Under the pieces are notes generated by a model. It did not search any database and was not told the origin of the DNA. It was given only the letters and a program-made list of their open reading frames with translations. A stretch of DNA of 64,000 nucleotides from Phalacrocorax aristotelis (taxonomy: Eukaryota; Chordata; Aves; Suliformes; Phalacrocoracidae). Positions 62,963 through 64,000 of this stretch are shown in pieces. A program made the position numbers and the translations under genes. Every line of letters starts with the position of its first letter. Position 1 is the stretch's first letter. The stretch lies in the NCBI RefSeq assembly GCF_949628215.1, contig NC_134311.1, positions 61,736,205 to 61,800,204 of the forward strand. The letters run 5' to 3'.

Positions 62963-63556
62963 GGTCATGGTTTAACCACAGCCAGCAGCTAAACACCACC
63001 CAGATGCTCACTCACTAACCCCCAGTGGGATGGGGAGAGAATCAGAAGACTAAAAGTGAGAAAACTCATGGGCTGAGATAGAGACAGTTTAACAGGTAAA
63101 GCAAAAGCTGCACACACAAGCATAGCAAAACAAGAAATTCCTTCACTACTTGCTATGGGTAGGCAGGTGTTCAGCCATCTCCAGGGAAGCTGGGCTCCAT
63201 CACACGTAACGGTTACTTGGGAGGACAAATGCCATCACTCCAAACATCCCCCCCCTTCCTTCTTTTTCTCCAGATTTATATACTGAGCATGATGTCATAT
63301 GGTATAGAATACCCCTTTGGTCAGTTGGGTTCAGCTGTCCCAGCTCTGTCCCCTCCCAACTTCTTGAGCATCCCCAGCCTGTTTGCTGGTGGGGTGGGGT
63401 GAGAAACAGAAAAGGCCTTGACTCTGTGTAAGCACTGCTCAACAGTAAGAAAAACATCCCTGTGTTATCAACACTGTTTCCAGCACAGATCCAAAGCATA
63501 GGACCATACCAACTACTACGAAGAAAATTAACTCTATCCTAGGCAAAAGCAGCACA
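62963..63556 (-). mobile_element. Solo LTR, ERV-L-like, related to the 25-30 kb provirus
   Basis: A 594-bp LTR in the same orientation as the provirus. Shared blocks are: the edge 'tcatggtttaacc' against 'ttgtggttcagcc'; 'cactcact' with 'cccagtgggatggggagaga'; 'gtgagaaaactcatgggctg'; a U3 block 'gaataccccttt' with the 'tatgatgtcata'-type CRE region; and 'attaactctatcc' near the other end. No internal retroviral sequence lies on either side, so the provirus was lost by LTR-LTR recombination. The flanking pentamers ACATC and GCGTC differ by two transitions and may be a decayed target duplication. The trinucleotide tract is absent, so this is another subfamily. Confidence 0.88.
63275..63297 (-). 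promoter_or_regulatory. Solo LTR CRE-like and TATA-like elements
   Basis: TGATGTCA at 63290-63297 (one base off TGACGTCA) is followed on the minus strand by a TATATAAA-like stretch. The positions match those in LTR1 and LTR2. Confidence 0.45.
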
Positions 63557-64000
63557 GCGTCATATTGGAAAGACTTGCTGTGCTTTCCTAAACAAAATGT
63601 AAGTGGAAATAGGGTCAGGGCCACCACAATCTTCCACACCAGTAGCACCCCTAGGGCATTTTATATAAAAGGTTTGGACAAGTTAGAGATTGGTGAGGGA
63701 CTATGTAACTCATCTGAGGTCCTTAACACTCAGCTTACATTGGCAGCCAGGAGAAAGGAAGGTGTTCAGTAACATTTTGCAGTCTCCAGCTCTTTAACAG
63801 ATTATTTCAGCCCTTAGCCCAAACACTGTGCTCATACTTGGTGCAGACCAGGCAGCATGCTAGAGATGGTGTAGTACCCAGAGTCACCCTCAAAACTCAT
63901 CATTTACGGATATGTCCACTCTGTCAGGAGCTCCAAAAGCAGCCGGGAGCCCCAGCAGTGTTAGCATAAGATTGTGTAAACAACAGTCCCAAGGTAAAAG
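63557..64000. other. Unique sequence to window end
   Basis: Flanking DNA after the solo LTR. No gene or repeat was recognised. Confidence 0.4.

Overview
This is a stretch of bird nuclear DNA, AT-rich, with no complete host gene visible. The call as avian rests on the repeats. There are six CR1 (chicken-repeat-1 LINE) fragments, most ending in the short ATTCTGTG/ATTCTATG tail repeat typical of bird CR1. There is also an ERV-L-type (class III, spuma-related) provirus and a solo LTR of a related family. I cannot name the species.

Layout. 1-1.25 kb: unique sequence. 1.25-1.42 kb: a minus-strand CR1 3' end. 1.9-4.85 kb: a long but dead plus-strand CR1 with recognisable endonuclease and reverse transcriptase. 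4.9-6.7 kb: unique sequence with one plausible minus-strand internal exon (5847-5982). 6.7-7.5 kb: a CR1 3' fragment, followed by a possible old gammaretrovirus-like LTR edge (about 7.7-8.04 kb). 8-23.4 kb: mostly featureless sequence with one short CR1 at 17.3 kb. 23.4-23.9 kb: CR1 3' fragment. 24.61-30.62 kb: the compound provirus, minus strand. 30.6-41.4 kb: unique sequence with one plausible plus-strand exon (32966-33044) and a 20-base poly-G. 41.4-42.1 kb: a CR1 fragment with a long open frame. 42.1-62.96 kb: unique sequence with a 22-base poly-G and a small local rearrangement near 44.2 kb. 62.96-63.56 kb: solo ERV-L-like LTR.

The provirus is the centre of interest. Read on the minus strand it runs: complete LTR (30619-29954), Lys-type primer binding site, very short leader, intact protease-RT-RNase H-integrase frame (29671-26417), short 3' region, second complete LTR (25944-25279), second primer binding site and leader, the first part of the pol frame again, then an abrupt join to the last ~177 bp of a third LTR (24786-24610). 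The whole structure sits between one pair of 5-bp target duplications (CATGA). There is no room for gag, and there is no env. The first two LTRs and everything downstream of them to the break are the same over 1158 bp except one base beside the break. The third LTR fragment differs from them by roughly a dozen bases in about 160. This looks like a single old insertion later remodelled by tandem duplication plus deletion, although an assembly error must be excluded.

Nothing here forms an operon or pathway. The only clearly intact long protein-coding frame is the proviral pol. All readings, alignments and counts were made by eye.
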